From Lunularia cruciata (lineage: Eukaryota > Streptophyta > Marchantiopsida > Lunulariales > Lunulariaceae): a stretch of DNA of 64,000 nucleotides. The position numbers and the translations under genes are program-made. Positions 35,112 to 46,564 of this stretch are shown in pieces (position 1 is the first letter of the stretch; each line of letters begins with the position of its first letter). The notes beneath the pieces were generated by a model that saw only the letters and a program-made list of their open reading frames with translations, searched no databases and was not told where the DNA came from. The DNA is taken from the NCBI GenBank assembly GCA_948567375.1, contig OX419760.1, forward strand, positions 20,832,001 to 20,896,000, written 5' to 3'.

Positions 35112-35945
35112 AATAGCTGACAATTTCTTTTGAGTAATCACAGCTCTATTATCTCTCAAGAATGCAACAAAACCTGCCTGTTGAGCTTCCTTCACTTTTG
35201 CTAATTCTCTCTTCTTTGCTTGCCATTGGAGAGGTGTGAGATCAGGGTCCAACCAGATACGCCGCCCCTTTAGTATAGCTTTGTTCCCCATCACTGCATT
35301 CCTTTGAGTTTCTGAGCCAAACCTCACCAAAATGCTTCTTGGTTGTGCACCTTGTTGTCCCAATCTATATGCTTGCAAAATCTGAGGATCATGGACTCTC
35401 AAAGAATCAGCAATAAACTCACACACTATGGCCTTGGTGTCTTCCTTCTCAATCTCAGGCAAACCTGAAATCCTCAAGTTCTTCATTCTCACCAATTGGT
35501 TCTCCTTCTCAACCTCATGCTCTTGCAAGTAAGAGATTTGAGCCACCTTCGTAGCTTCAGCATATGACTTCATCTTGACCTCTAATGTGTCAACCATCTC
35601 TTGCAGCCCTCCATTTTGTGAAGCAATGTTGGTGGCTTGTGCTCCCAAGGAAGCAACCTTCTTAGTAGCATCCACCATACCCTTGGTGGAGTCTAACATC
35701 AAATTGCTACTCTTCTTGAGTTCTTGGATATCTACGGTGATGGAATTCAGAGATTCTTTCACAGTCAAGACATCAACTCTTACGGTTTGCAAATCTGCCA
35801 TAAGAGTGTTCATGCATTGAGACATGGGGGCAAAAAAGCTCTTGAGTTCCTTGTGGAAGTCATTTGCTTTTCTATACATTTCAGCAAGCTGTTGCTGTTT
35901 TGAAGCTATCTCAGCAATGTCTTGCATTATCTTGGAAGCTTCCAT
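35106..35945 (-). CDS. LINE ORF1: coiled coil, RRM-like and C-terminal domain (copy B)
   Basis: 279 codons from ATG 35,943-35,945 to UAG 35,106-35,108. Residues 1-120 are a heptad-rich helix (MEASKIMQDIAEIASKQQQ ... VKESLNSITVDIQELKK), a probable coiled coil. Residues about 150-215 contain NLRISGLPEIEKEDTKAIV and RSILVRF, matching the RRM-like core of L1 ORF1p. The last part (RRIWLDPDLTPLQWQAKKRE) resembles the L1 ORF1p C-terminal domain. In L1 this protein is a trimeric RNA chaperone that coats the LINE RNA. There is no CCHC knuckle, unlike the ORF1 of most flowering-plant L1 elements. Confidence 0.88.
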   Translation of the reverse strand: MEASKIMQDIAEIASKQQQLAEMYRKANDFHKELKSFFAPMSQCMNTLMADLQTVRVDVLTVKESLNSITVDIQELKKSSNLMLDSTKGMVDATKKVASLGAQATNIASQNGGLQEMVDTLEVKMKSYAEATKVAQISYLQEHEVEKENQLVRMKNLRISGLPEIEKEDTKAIVCEFIADSLRVHDPQILQAYRLGQQGAQPRSILVRFGSETQRNAVMGNKAILKGRRIWLDPDLTPLQWQAKKRELAKVKEAQQAGFVAFLRDNRAVITQKKLSAIA

Positions 35946-36942
35946 TCTAAAATTTCTAACAGATACTATGAGAATGTATCCTCTGGTTCACTCACACTCT
36001 GTGAACACCAATAGCTCTACACCAAAAATCAACTCCTTTGGACTTGTAAATCAAAAGTTGCAAACTTTTGAATTTGAGTTTTTCCTACATGAAAATTTTG
36101 AAATCCTACAGATTTCGAAAATTCATAACCTTGGCTACAGTACTTTAAAATCTACAATAGATGACTCAATCAAAAGCTCTTGAGAAATTCTATCCAATGA
36201 ATCAAAAATGAACTCATTTGAGCCAATAGACATGAAGTTATGGCCTCTAGAGTTCTCTATGGAAACTTCTAAACCTCATTGAATCACAGAATTCAAATGC
36301 TCATAACTGCAAGCACAAAGCTTCAAATTCTATGAAATGAATTTCAATCAATAGCTCTTGACAAGATGCTTCTAATGAGTCCAAGATCACTTCATTTGAA
36401 AATGCGAGTCCAAAGTTCCAGCCTCTGAAAGTTGCAGATTTGAGCACCACCAACCGCACAAGAACACAGATTGATGAATTTCGAAACTTCTTCCACAGAA
36501 CTCCAACTTCAGCAACCAGGAGTTCAAAAGAAAGGACTCTCACAGTTCTTTCCAATGAGTCCAAGATTGAAAGATTTGGACATGGAACCAAAAAGTTACA
36601 AGGTGTTGAAAATTGAGCTCAAACCCTAAAATCTCCGAGAGATGGCAGAATTCGAATCTTCATAACTTTCTTTGTGTATGTGCTCTGCAACCTAGCGTAG
36701 TATCAATCGAAAGAACTTCCAAAGGCGCTTCTAATGCCACAAAAATCACTCCATTTGGACACCATATGATGAAGATTCGAACTCTCAAGTCTAGCTCCTG
36801 TGTCAGATATTTCAATCACTCATAACGTTTCTCCCAAAGCTCAGAATGACACAATCTTGGTGGCTATGGAAAGGTCTTGGCAAGGCGCTTCGAACGAAAC
36901 CAAAACCGCAACGTTTGGACATGTATGTAGGGAGATATGGCT
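35946..36942 (-). repeat. LINE B 5' monomer array (6 units, about 180 bp)
   Basis: Core motifs at about 36,018, 36,196, 36,374, 36,554, 36,733 and 36,893 on the plus strand, spaced 178, 178, 180, 179 and 160. Units are strongly diverged apart from the core and the words before it. Probable 5' UTR/promoter array. It runs into the N gap. Confidence 0.78.
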
Positions 36943-37142
36943 NNNNNNNNNNNNNNNNNNNNNNNNNNNNNNNNNNNNNNNNNNNNNNNNNNNNNNNNNN
37001 NNNNNNNNNNNNNNNNNNNNNNNNNNNNNNNNNNNNNNNNNNNNNNNNNNNNNNNNNNNNNNNNNNNNNNNNNNNNNNNNNNNNNNNNNNNNNNNNNNNN
37101 NNNNNNNNNNNNNNNNNNNNNNNNNNNNNNNNNNNNNNNNNN
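36943..37142. other. Assembly gap (200 N)
   Basis: Exactly 200 N, a common placeholder length. It lies between a minus-strand LINE 5' end and the middle of a plus-strand LINE ORF2, that is, inside an inverted repeat of one family. The true missing length may be quite different. Confidence 0.98.
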
Positions 37143-38369
37143 TCCACAAATCCACAGAGTTTACAGAAGCTGTTGGATTCTCTTCTTTGCTTTTGCAATC
37201 AAACAAAGATGGAGGTGAACCTTGACAAGTCCAAGGTCATTGTGGTGGGTTCTAAAGGTGTCACACCTTTCTTTTTTGATGGACAGCAATTGGAGCAGGT
37301 TTCTTCTTATAAGTACTTGGGCCTTGAGTTTTCTCATGACTATAGTTGGTCTACTTGTGTGAAGATGAGAATCAATGTAGGCTTTAGAGCTTTGTATTCA
37401 CTCATGAACCGCTCTAGACTTGCTCACCTCACCACATGGGAGTTGAAGAAGGTGCTGTTCAGATCTCTTGTGCAGCCGGTGGTTCTCTATGGTGCTCAGA
37501 TTTGGGGTCCAGGTACTAAGAAGACATGGTGGCAAAAGGTGGAGAAAGTTCAGAAATTGTTTTTGTGTGATGAACTTGGGGTGAGGACTCAAACTCCTTA
37601 TGTATTCCTGCTTGCTGAAACAGGATTTTTACCTCTTGAGGCTGAAGCTTTGTTTTTAGCTATCACATATGCCACTAAGGTGAGGTCCATGGAGCATGAG
37701 AGACTTCCCTACCAAGCTTTTTGTGCCACTCTATCTGTCGGTTGGTATACAGATCTGATTGCATGGGCCACAAGGTGGAATGTTTGTGAGCGACATTGGA
37801 GATTGGAGCCTATTGCACTTCGAGAGGTGATCAAGGAGCAGTTTTTACTTCGCTTATGGCAGCAACCCGGTACCAAGATGGTGTTCTATCAGCAGTTTGT
37901 AAATCCTATGTTGGTGTATTGTGAGCAAGATTATCTCTTGGCTAGGATTTCTACTTCATTGAGACATGTTATCGCTCAATATAGAACTAGTTCTCATAGA
38001 CTAGAAGTAGAACAAGGACGTTGGCAGCAGATAGAGCACTCCATGCGACTTTGCAAATTGTGTATTATGAGCAAAGTTGAGGATGAGCATCATGTGTTTG
38101 TTGATTGCCCTTGTTACATGCAGATTAGAGTAAGACATCAGATTACTTGTAGTGACTTCTCAACTCTCTTACAGGTTGAAGCTTTAGCATTAGGGAAGTA
38201 CATGACAGAAGTTACTTTACATCGGACCAATTTGTTACAAACTGGTCAGATGCCCTAGGCCCTTGCCTAGACTCACATTTCATGTGTTTTGTATTGTGTT
38301 TCTAGCCTTTTGACTCTTTGGGTCTTTGAGGCTTTATATTTCATTGTTTCATTGTTTCATTGTTTCATT
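37143..38369 (+). mobile_element. LINE copy C (3' part)
   Basis: Plus-strand copy beginning at the N gap in the RT domain (STNPQSLQKLLDSLL, just after motif C). It continues through the C-terminal zinc segment to the ORF2 stop at 38,256-38,258, a 3' UTR and a tail of about three cattgttt units. The open frame is intact over the visible part. Its 5' part is hidden by the gap. The tail joins directly to copy E. Confidence 0.9.
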
Positions 38370-40498
38370 CAAGACATTGAAGGATTCACTCTTGTTGGTT
38401 CAACCTGGAACAAGCAGAGACAACACAAAGGAAGGGGCTTTGGAGGTATTGCTACTTACGTCAGATTAGGCTTTGAGAAATCAGTCTCTTTGATAGGTCA
38501 AGATTCAAGTGGACAATACCAATGGCTGAGGATTGGAGGATTTGCCACACCTTGCTTCATTGCTGTTTGTTACTTTGCCCCATTGACATCACCAATCTAT
38601 TCAAGTGGAATTCTCAACACCATGTAGCCTTTCCATTCCTTGACAAAGGATGTGTTGGAGTTTCAAAGTAAAGGTGCAGTACTTGTTCTTGGTGATTTCA
38701 ATGCTAGGATCCAAGCCTCTCAGATCCCTGACTTGAGCAACCTTGAGAATGATCCTTTCCACAGCTTGATAGACCATTCTAGCGCTTGGTCTTGCTCTTC
38801 CAAAGATCTTATGTCCAACTCCATGAGTGAGCACTTTTTGAGCTTTGGTGCCAAGTGTAGCTTGAAGATCTTGAATGGCCTTTCTCAATTTCTAGAAACT
38901 TGTAAAAGCACATGCTTTGCCTCAGGTGGATCAAGCACCATAGATTATATGCTCACTTCAGCTAATGATATCCATCTTGTCTCAGATTTTTCTGTTTTAG
39001 ATCCTCAACCAGAATCAGACCATGCACCTCTATCTTGTACCATCCTTCTTCCTTGCCTCAAAAGAACCACATTACCTACTGACCATGCCTTTAGAGGTAA
39101 ACTTCGTCTAGATTTTCACAAGAGAGACTTGTACCAACAAGCTATCCAAGAGAAATTGGGTTCTATGGAGTGGAGTTCTGATTTTCAACAACATAGTGAT
39201 CAATTGGTTGAACTTCTTCAATCTACATCTACTTCTTTGTTTCCAAGAGGCTCCCACAGAAAGAGACTTGGTCTCCCTTGCAATAGGTGGTATGATGCTG
39301 ATTGCAAAATGGCAAGGATCAAAGCTATGGATAGGTCTCTTGATCAGATTGCACAAAATCAGGCCTTTGTTTCATACAAAAAGTTGGTGAAGTGCAAAAA
39401 GCGAGCATTTTTGAGACTCAAGGGGGTTGAGTTGAGCAATGAATTGAGGAGCAATCCCAAGGCTTTTTGGAAGAAGCTAACCATCAGATCTCCATCTCCA
39501 TCGCTGGACCTGAATGAGCTTTGTAATTATGTGAAGGATCTGTACTTTTTCCCTAATGCTCCAAGCATGGCACCTTGCCTTGGATCTGCTCTCACCATCT
39601 CTGAAGCTGATGTCAAGTACCAATTGAAGAAGTTGGCCAATGGTAGGGCTGAAGACCTTGATGGACTATGTGTTGAACTTCTACAGTGGGGCGGTAGCCA
39701 TCTGATTTCAGTACTCACTTCTCATTTGAATGAGGTAATCAAGTGTGGCTTTCGTGATACAATTGGAACAGGTTTCTTCTTACAAGTACTTGGGCCTTGA
39801 GTTTTCTCATGACTATAGTTGGTCTACTTGTGTGAAGATGAGAATCAATGCAGGCTTTAGAGCTTTGTATTCACTCATGAATTGCTCTAGACTTGCTCAT
39901 CTTACCGCATGGGAGTTGAAGAAGGTGTTGTTTAGATCTCTTGTGCAGCCGGTGGTTCTCTATGGTACTCAGATTTGGGGTCTTGGTACTAAGAAGACAT
40001 GGTGGCAAAAGGTGGAGAAAGTTCAAACTTGTTTTTGTGTGATGAACTTGGGGTGAGGACTCAAACTCCTTATGTATTGCTGCTTGCTGAAACAGGGTTT
40101 TTGCCTCTTGAGGCTGAAGCTTTGTTTTTAGCTATCACATATGCCACTAAGGTGAGGTCCATGGAGCATGAGAGACTTCCCTACCAAGCTTTATGTGCTA
40201 CTCTATCTATTGGTTGGTATACAGATCTGATTTCAATGGTTGATTGCCCTTGTTACATGCAGATTAGAGCTAGACATGAGATTACTTGTAGTGACTCCTC
40301 AACTCTCTTACAGGTTGAAGCTCTAGCGTTAGGGAAGTACATGACAGAAGTTACTTTACATCGGACCAATTTGTTACTGATTGGTCAGATACCCTAGGCC
40401 CTTGCCTAGGCTCACATTTCATGTGTTTTGCATTGTGTTTCCAGCCTTTTGACTCTTTGGGTCTTTCGGGCTTTATATTTCATTGTTTCATTGTTTCA
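38370..40498 (+). mobile_element. LINE copy E, 5'-truncated with two internal deletions
   Basis: Plus strand, starting in the endonuclease (DIEGFTLVGSTWNK) and ending with a tail at about 40,498. One deletion at about 39,757 joins the RT fingers to the YKYLGLEF segment, removing the RT core. Another near 40,230 removes most of the C-terminal region before DCPCYMQIR. The endonuclease has a TAG stop at 38,625-38,627 which is also present in copy J, in the same sequence context. Not functional. Confidence 0.88.
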
Positions 40499-40805
40499 AC
40501 TTGAGTGAGTCTCTCACTTAGAGATTTCCTAAGCACCTTATCAAAGGCCTTCCTGAAATCAATAAATGCAACAAAGAGAGCTCTCCCAACACCTTTGCAT
40601 TTCCACCACAAAACATGGAGTACCAATAGATGATCCAAAGTACTAAAGTCTGATCTGAAACCCACTTGGCACTTAGCTCGAATTCTGTGCTTTTCAGCCC
40701 AAGTACTCAACCTAGACTCCAAAATTCGACCGTACAACTTGGCAAAGATACTACCCACTAGAATGGTACGCTAATTGGTGACAATATCTCTCTGACCAGA
40801 CTTGT

Positions 40806-43753
40806 GAAACAATGAAACAATGAAACAATGAAATATAAAGCCCGAAAGACCCAAAGAGTCAAAAGGCTGGAAACACAATACAAAACACATGAAATGTGAG
40901 CCTAGGCAAGGGCCTAGGGCATCGGACCAATTTGTAACAAATTGGTCCGATGTAAAGTAACTTCTGTCATGTACTTCCCTAATGCTAAAGCTTCAACCTG
41001 TAAGAGAGTTGAGAAGTCACTGCAAGTAATCTGATGTCTAACTCTAATCTGCATGTAACAAGGGCAATCAATAAACACATGATGCTCATCCTCAACTTTG
41101 CTCATAATACACAATTTGCAAAGTCGCATGGAGTGCTCTATCTGCTGCCAACGTCCTTGTTCTACTTCTAGTCTATGAGAACTAGTTCTATATTGAGCGA
41201 TAACATGTCTCAATGAAGTAGAAATCCTAGCCAAGAGATAATCTTGCTCACAATACACCAACATAGGATTTACAAACTGCTGATAGAACACCATCTTGGT
41301 ACCGGGTTGCTGCCATAAGCGAAGTAAAAACTGCTCCTTGATCACCTCTTGAAGTGCAATAGGCTCCAATCTCCAATGTCGCTCAGAAACATTCCACCTT
41401 GTGGCCCATGCAATCAGATCTGTATACCAACCGACAGATAGAGTGGCACAAAAAGCTTGGTAGGGAAGTCTCTCATGCTCCATGGACCTCACCTTAGTGG
41501 CATATGTGATAGCTAAAAACAAAGCTTCAGCCTCAAGAGGTAAAAATCCTGTTTCAGCAAGCAGGAATACATAAGGAGTTTGAGTCCTCACCCCAAGTTC
41601 ATCACACAAAAACAATTTTTGAACTTTCTCCACCTTTTGCCACCATGTCTTCTTAGTACCTGGACCCCAAATCTGAGCACCATAGAGAACCACCGGCTGC
41701 ACAAGAGATCTGAACAGCACCTTCTTCAACTCCCATGTGGTGAGGTGAGCAAGTCTACTGCGGTTCATGAGTGAATACAAAGCTCTAAAGCCTACATTGA
41801 TTCTCATCTTCACACAAGTAGACCAACTATAGTCATGAGAAAACTCAAGGCCCAAGTACTTATAAGAAGAAACCTGCTCCAATTGCTGTCCATCAAAAAA
41901 GAAAGGTGTGACACCTTTAGAACCCACCACAATGACCTTGGACTTGTCAAGGTTCACCTCCATCTTTGTTTGATTGCAAAAGCAAAGTAGAGAATCCAAC
42001 AGCTTCTGTAAACTCGGTGGATTTGTGGAGAGAAGCACTACATCATCTGCATAAAGGAGTGCATGTATCATCAAAGAGCCAACCTGTACACCTGTAGCTC
42101 CAGCTTCCATGAGTAGACTCTCTAGATCATCGATGAAGATTCCAAACAGAGTTGGAGACAGAGAGCAGCCTTGGATCACACCCATTGTGCTAAGGACATC
42201 TTGAGAGCTCAAAGATGAAAGTTTCACAATCACTTTCTCATAGAGTCTAGAGATAGCACCAATCAGATCAGCTGAAACACCCACTTCAATGAGTCTCTCA
42301 CTTAGAGATTTCCTGAGCACCTTATCAAAGGCCTTCCTGAAATCAATAAAGGCAACATAGAGAGCTCTCCCAACCCCCTTGGATTTGCACCACAAAACAT
42401 GAAGTACCAATAGGTGGTCCAAAGTACTAAAGCCTAATCTGAAACCAGCTTGGCACTTAGCTCGAATTTTGTGCTTTTCAGCCCAAGTGCTCAACCTTGA
42501 CTCCAAAATTTGACCATACAACTTGGCAAAGACACTACCAACAAGTATGGTACGGTAATTGGTGACAACATCTCTTTGGCCAGACTTGTGAATAGGAACT
42601 ACCTTCTTGAAGCACCATCTATCCGGAAAGCCACACTTGATTGCCTCATTCAAATGAGAAGTGAGTATTGAAATCAGTTGGCTACCGCCCCACTTCAGAA
42701 GTTCAACACATAGTCCATCAAGGTCTTCAGCCTTACCATTGGCCAACTTCTTCAATTGGTACTTGACATCAGCTTCAGAGATGGTGAGAGCAGATCCAAG
42801 GCAAGGTGCCATGCTTGGAGCATTTGGGAAAAAGTACAAATCCTTCACATAGTCACAAAGCTCATTCAGGTCCAGCGATGGAGATGGAGATCTGATGGTT
42901 ACTTTCTTCCAGAAAGCCTTGGGATTGCTCCTCAATTCAGTGCTCAACTCAACTCCTTTGAGTCTTAGAAATGCCCGCTTTTTGCATTTCACCAACTTTT
43001 TGTATAAAACAAAAGCTTGATTTTGTGCAATCTGATCAAGAGATCTATCCATAGCTTTGATCCTTGCCATTTTGCAATCAGCATCATACCATCTATTGCA
43101 AGGGAGACCAAGTCTCTTCCTGTGGGAGCCTCTTGGAAACAAAGAAGTTGATGTAGATTGAAGAAGTTCAATCAATTGATCACTACGTTGTTGAAAATCA
43201 GAACTCCACTCCATAGAACTCAATTTCTCTTGGATAGCTTGTTGGTACAAGTCTCTCTTGTGAAAATCTAGACGAAGTTTGCCTCTAAAAGCATGGTCTA
43301 TAGGTAATGTGGTTCTATTGAGGCAAGGAAAAAGGATGGTACAAGATAGAGGTGCATGGTCTGATTCTGGTTGAGGATCTAAAACAGCAAAATCTGAGAC
43401 AAGATGGATATCATTAGCTGAAGTGAGCATATAATCTATGGTGCTTGATCCACCTGAGGCAAAGCATGTGCTTTTACAAGTTTCTGGAAATTGAGAAAGG
43501 CCATTCAAGATCTTCAAGCTACAATTGGCACCAAAGCTCAAAAAGTGCTCACTCATGGAATTGGACATAGGATCTTTGGAAGAGCGTGACCAAGCACTGG
43601 AATGGTCTATCAAGCTGTGGAAAGGATCATTCTCAAGGTCGCTCAAGTCAGGGATCTGAGAGGCTTGGATCCTAGCATTGAAATCACCAAGAATAAGGAC
43701 TGCACCTTTACTTTGAAACTCTAACACATCCTTCGTCAAGGAATGGAAATGAA
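40806..43753 (-). mobile_element. LINE copy G, 5'-truncated, nested in F
   Basis: Minus strand, tail gaaacaatgaaacaatg at 40,806-40,830, truncated in the endonuclease at HSLTKDVLEF (about 43,749). Flanked by tgtgaa at 40,803-40,808 and 43,754-43,759, a short target duplication of sequence in F (original cttgtgaatagg). It is almost identical to copy B over its length but keeps YADD in the RT. The RT region is open to the stop at 40,914. Confidence 0.9.
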
Positions 43754-45185
43754 TGTGAATAGGAACTACCTTCTTGAAGCACCATCTATGAGGAAAGCCA
43801 CACCTGACGGCCTCGTTCACGAGAGAAGTGAGTACTGAAATCAGATGGCTACCAGTCCACTTCAGAAATTCAACACATAGTCCATCAAGGTTTTCAGCCT
43901 TACCATTGGCCAACTTCTTCAATTGGTACTGGACATCAGCTTCAGAGATGGTGAGAGCAGATCCAAGGCAAGGTGCCATGCTTGGAGCATTAGGGAAAAA
44001 GTATAGATCCTTCACATATTCACAAAGCTCATTCACGTCCAGCAATGGAGATGGAGATCTGATGGTTACCTTCTGCCAAAAAGCCTTGGGATTGCTCCTC
44101 AATTCAATGCTCAACTCAACCTCCTTGAGTCTCAAGAACACTCGATTCTTGCACTTCACCAACTTTCTATAAGAGACAAAAACCTGATTTTGTGCAATCT
44201 GATCAAGAGACCTATCCATAGCTTTCATCCTTGCCATTTTACAGTCAGCATCAAACCACCTATTGCAAGGGAGACCAAGTCTCTTCCTGTGAGAACCTCG
44301 TGGAAATAGAGTTGTTGATGTAGATTGAAGAAGTTCAACCCACTGATCACTACGTTGTTGAAAATCAGAACTCCATTCCATAGAGCTCAATTTCTCATGG
44401 ATAGCTTGTTGGTACAAATCTCGCTTGTGAAAATCAAGACGGAATTTCCCTCTAAAGGCATGGTCAATAGGTAATGTGGTTCTATTGAGGCAAGAAAGAA
44501 GGATGACACAAGATAAAGGTGCATGGTCAGATTCAGGTTGAGGATCTAAAACAACAAAATCTGAGACAATGTGTATATCACTGGGTGAGGTGAGCATATA
44601 ATCTACAGTGCTGGATCCACCTGAAGCAAAGCATGTGCTCTTACAAGTTTTTGGAAATTGAGAAAGGCCATTCAAGATCTTCAAGCTACAATTGGTACCA
44701 AAGCTCAAAAAGTGCTCACTCATGGAGTTGGATATGAGATCTTTGGAAGAGTGGGACCAAGCACTAGAATGATCTATCAAGCTATGGAAAGGGTCATTCT
44801 CAAGGTCAATAAACTCAGGAATCTGAGAGGTTTGGATCCTAGCATTGAAATCACCAAGAATAAGTACTGCACCTTTACTTTGAAATTCCAACACATCTTT
44901 TGTCAAGGAGTGGAAAGGCTGCATGGTGTTGAGAGATCCGCTTGAATAGATTGGTGATGTCAATAAGGCAAAGTAACAAACAGCAAGGAAGCAAGGTGTA
45001 GCAACTCCTCCAATCCTCAGCCATTGGTATTGTCCATTTGAGTCTTGGCCTATCAAAGAGACTGATTTTTCAAAACCAAATCTGACGTAAGTAGCAATAC
45101 CTCCAAAGCCCCTTCCTCTATCAATAAGGCAATGTAACAAACAGCAAGGAAGCAAGGTGTAGCAACTCCTCCAATCCTCAGCCAT
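40914..45185 (-). pseudogene. Chimeric 1,423-codon frame made by LINE-in-LINE insertion
   Basis: One uninterrupted minus-strand frame. It begins in endonuclease sequence of copy F, runs through F's linker and RT fingers up to KKVVPIH, then passes through the G insertion point straight into G at HFHSLTKDVLEF and continues to G's normal ORF2 end. It therefore contains an almost whole endonuclease, part of an RT, a second endonuclease C-terminus and a complete RT. Its first codons come from a local duplication, not a natural start. A by-product of nesting; no evidence it is expressed. Confidence 0.85.
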
Positions 45186-45275
45186 TGGTATTGTCCATTT
45201 GAGTCTTGGCCTATCAAAGAGACTGATTTTTCAAAACCAAATCTGACGTAAGTAGCAATACCTCCAAAGCCCCTT
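44960..45275. repeat. Local tandem duplication of LINE F sequence, period 161 bp
   Basis: The block beginning tcaataaggc at 44,960 recurs at 45,121 and runs to about 45,275, with nearly identical sequence (cctccaaagcccctt at the end of both). It is directly followed by the 5' end of copy H. Confidence 0.88.
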
Positions 45276-45527
45276 GCCCTTGTTACATGCAAATTAGAGT
45301 TAGACATCAGATTACTTGCAGTGACTTCTCAACTCTCTTACAGGTTGAAGCTTTAGCATTAGGGAAGTACATGACAGAAGTTACTTTACATCGGACCAAT
45401 TTGTTACAAATTGGTCCGATGCCCTAGGCCCTTGCCTAGGCTCACATTTCATGTGTTTTGTATTGTGTTTCCAGCCTTTTGACTCTTTGGGTCTTTCGGG
45501 CTTTATATTTCATTGTTTCATTGTTTC
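45276..45527 (+). mobile_element. LINE copy H, short 3' end only
   Basis: Plus-strand insertion of about 250 bp holding just the last LINE part: gcccttgttacatgc onward, ORF2 end, perfect twin hairpins, 3' UTR and tail to 45,527. It lies in the endonuclease of minus-strand copy F, which resumes at 45,528. Confidence 0.88.
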
Positions 45528-45705
45528 TATGCTGCCTCCGCTTGTTCCAAGTTGAACCAACAAGAATGAAACCTTCAATGTCTTCAATGGTGTTTCCTTC
45601 ATGTTCCCATGTCTCCACGAGATTGATCAGATCAACATCTTCCCACACAGGTTTAGCGCTTGAGTACTTGGTATGTGTGAGACCATGAACATTCCAAAAC
45701 AACAC
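45442..45705 (-). pseudogene. LINE F ORF2 start (endonuclease N-terminus)
   Basis: Reads from the UAG junction of copy F: LFWNVHGLTHTKYSS, then LINLVETWEHEGNTIED, before running into copy H at 45,527. Part below 45,528 is antisense of H. Together with 43,754-45,120 it makes up F's endonuclease. Confidence 0.75.
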
Positions 45706-45723
45706 TCTAAGGGTCTGGAATTG

Positions 45724-46564
45724 CTATGCGGTAGTTGACAATTTCCTTTGGGTGATCACAGCTCTATTGTCTCTCAAGAATGCAACAAAACCTGCTTGTT
45801 GAGCCTCCTTCACCTTTGCTAATTCTCCCTTCTTTGCTTGCCACTGGAGAGATGTGAGATGAGGATCCAACCAGATACGCCGCCCCTTCAGTATAGCCTT
45901 GTTTGCCATCACTGAATTCCTCTGAGTTTCTGAGCCAAACCTCACCAAAATGCTTCTTGGTTGTGCACCTTGTTGTCCCAATCTATATGCTTGCAAAATC
46001 TGAGGATCATGGACTCTCAGAGAATCAGTAAGAAACTCACACACTATGGCCTTGGTGTCTTCCTTCTCAGTCTCTGGCAAACCAGAAATCCTCAAGTTCT
46101 TCAATTTGACTTGTTGGTTCTCCTTCTCAACCTCATGCTCTTTGCAAGTAAGAAATTTGAGCCACCTTAGTAGCTTCAGCATATGACCTCATCTTCACTT
46201 CTAATGTGTCCACAATCTGTTGGAGCCCTCCGCTTTGTGTAGCAATGTCACTGGCTTGTGTTCCCAAGGAAGCAACTTTCTCGGTAGCATCAACCATCCC
46301 CTTGGTTGATGTTAACAGTGAGATAGTACTCTTCTTCAGGTCTTGAATCTCTTGGTTGACTAGGTTCAAGGACTCTTTTACGCTATTGATCTCAACCTTT
46401 ACAAATTCCATATCAGTCATGAGAGTACTCATGCACTGGGACATGGGTGCAAAGAAGCTTCTAAGCTCTTTGTGGAAATCATTAGATTTCCTATACATTT
46501 CTGCTAATTGTTGTTGCTTCAAGGCTATATCAGCAACATCTTTCACCATCTAGGACTCCTCCAT
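45724..46564 (-). pseudogene. LINE F ORF1 (second variant), broken
   Basis: ORF1 remnant with a coiled-coil part of the second variant (VKDVADIALKQQQLAEM ... SLNLVNQEIQDLKKS) and an RRM/C-terminal part almost the same as in copy B (NLRISGLPETEKEDTKAIV, RSILVRF). A frameshift near 46,140-46,180 separates them, and the first ATG (46,562-46,564) is followed by a stop at codon 5. It ends in GCA TAG CAA TTC at 45,729-45,718. Confidence 0.85.

Larger units (their letters stand above)
31772..36942 (-). mobile_element. LINE copy B, nearly full length, both ORFs open
   Basis: Sense order on the minus strand: six-unit 5' monomer array (36,942-35,946), ORF1 (35,945-35,106), UAG junction, ORF2 (35,105-31,872), short 3' UTR of about 100 nt with twin hairpins, and a tail of gaaacaatg-type repeats ending at about 31,772. 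The extreme 5' end, about 60 bp judged from copies J and K, falls in the N gap. It is the only copy here with uninterrupted ORF1 and ORF2. The RT active site reads YADN instead of YADD, so it is probably catalytically dead. Confidence 0.93.

Noticed and set aside
36301-36591. Possible peptide in the LINE 5' array (repeated ILDSLE-like words)
   Set aside because: The repeated words follow from the DNA monomers. Steps of 178 and 160 bp do not keep the frame, and stops interrupt it in other copies.
36846-38258. A long plus-strand frame running through the N gap
   Set aside because: The N stretch has no sequence, so continuity from the LINE 5' region to ORF2 is an artefact. Only 37,143-38,258 is real LINE ORF2.
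39740-39765. Spliced intron in copy E as the cause of its RT deletion
   Set aside because: The missing segment is not bounded by GT and AG in the other copies; a simple deletion is more likely.
40914-45185. A novel 1,423-residue protein
   Set aside because: Both halves are LINE ORF2 from two nested copies; the start lies in a local duplication.
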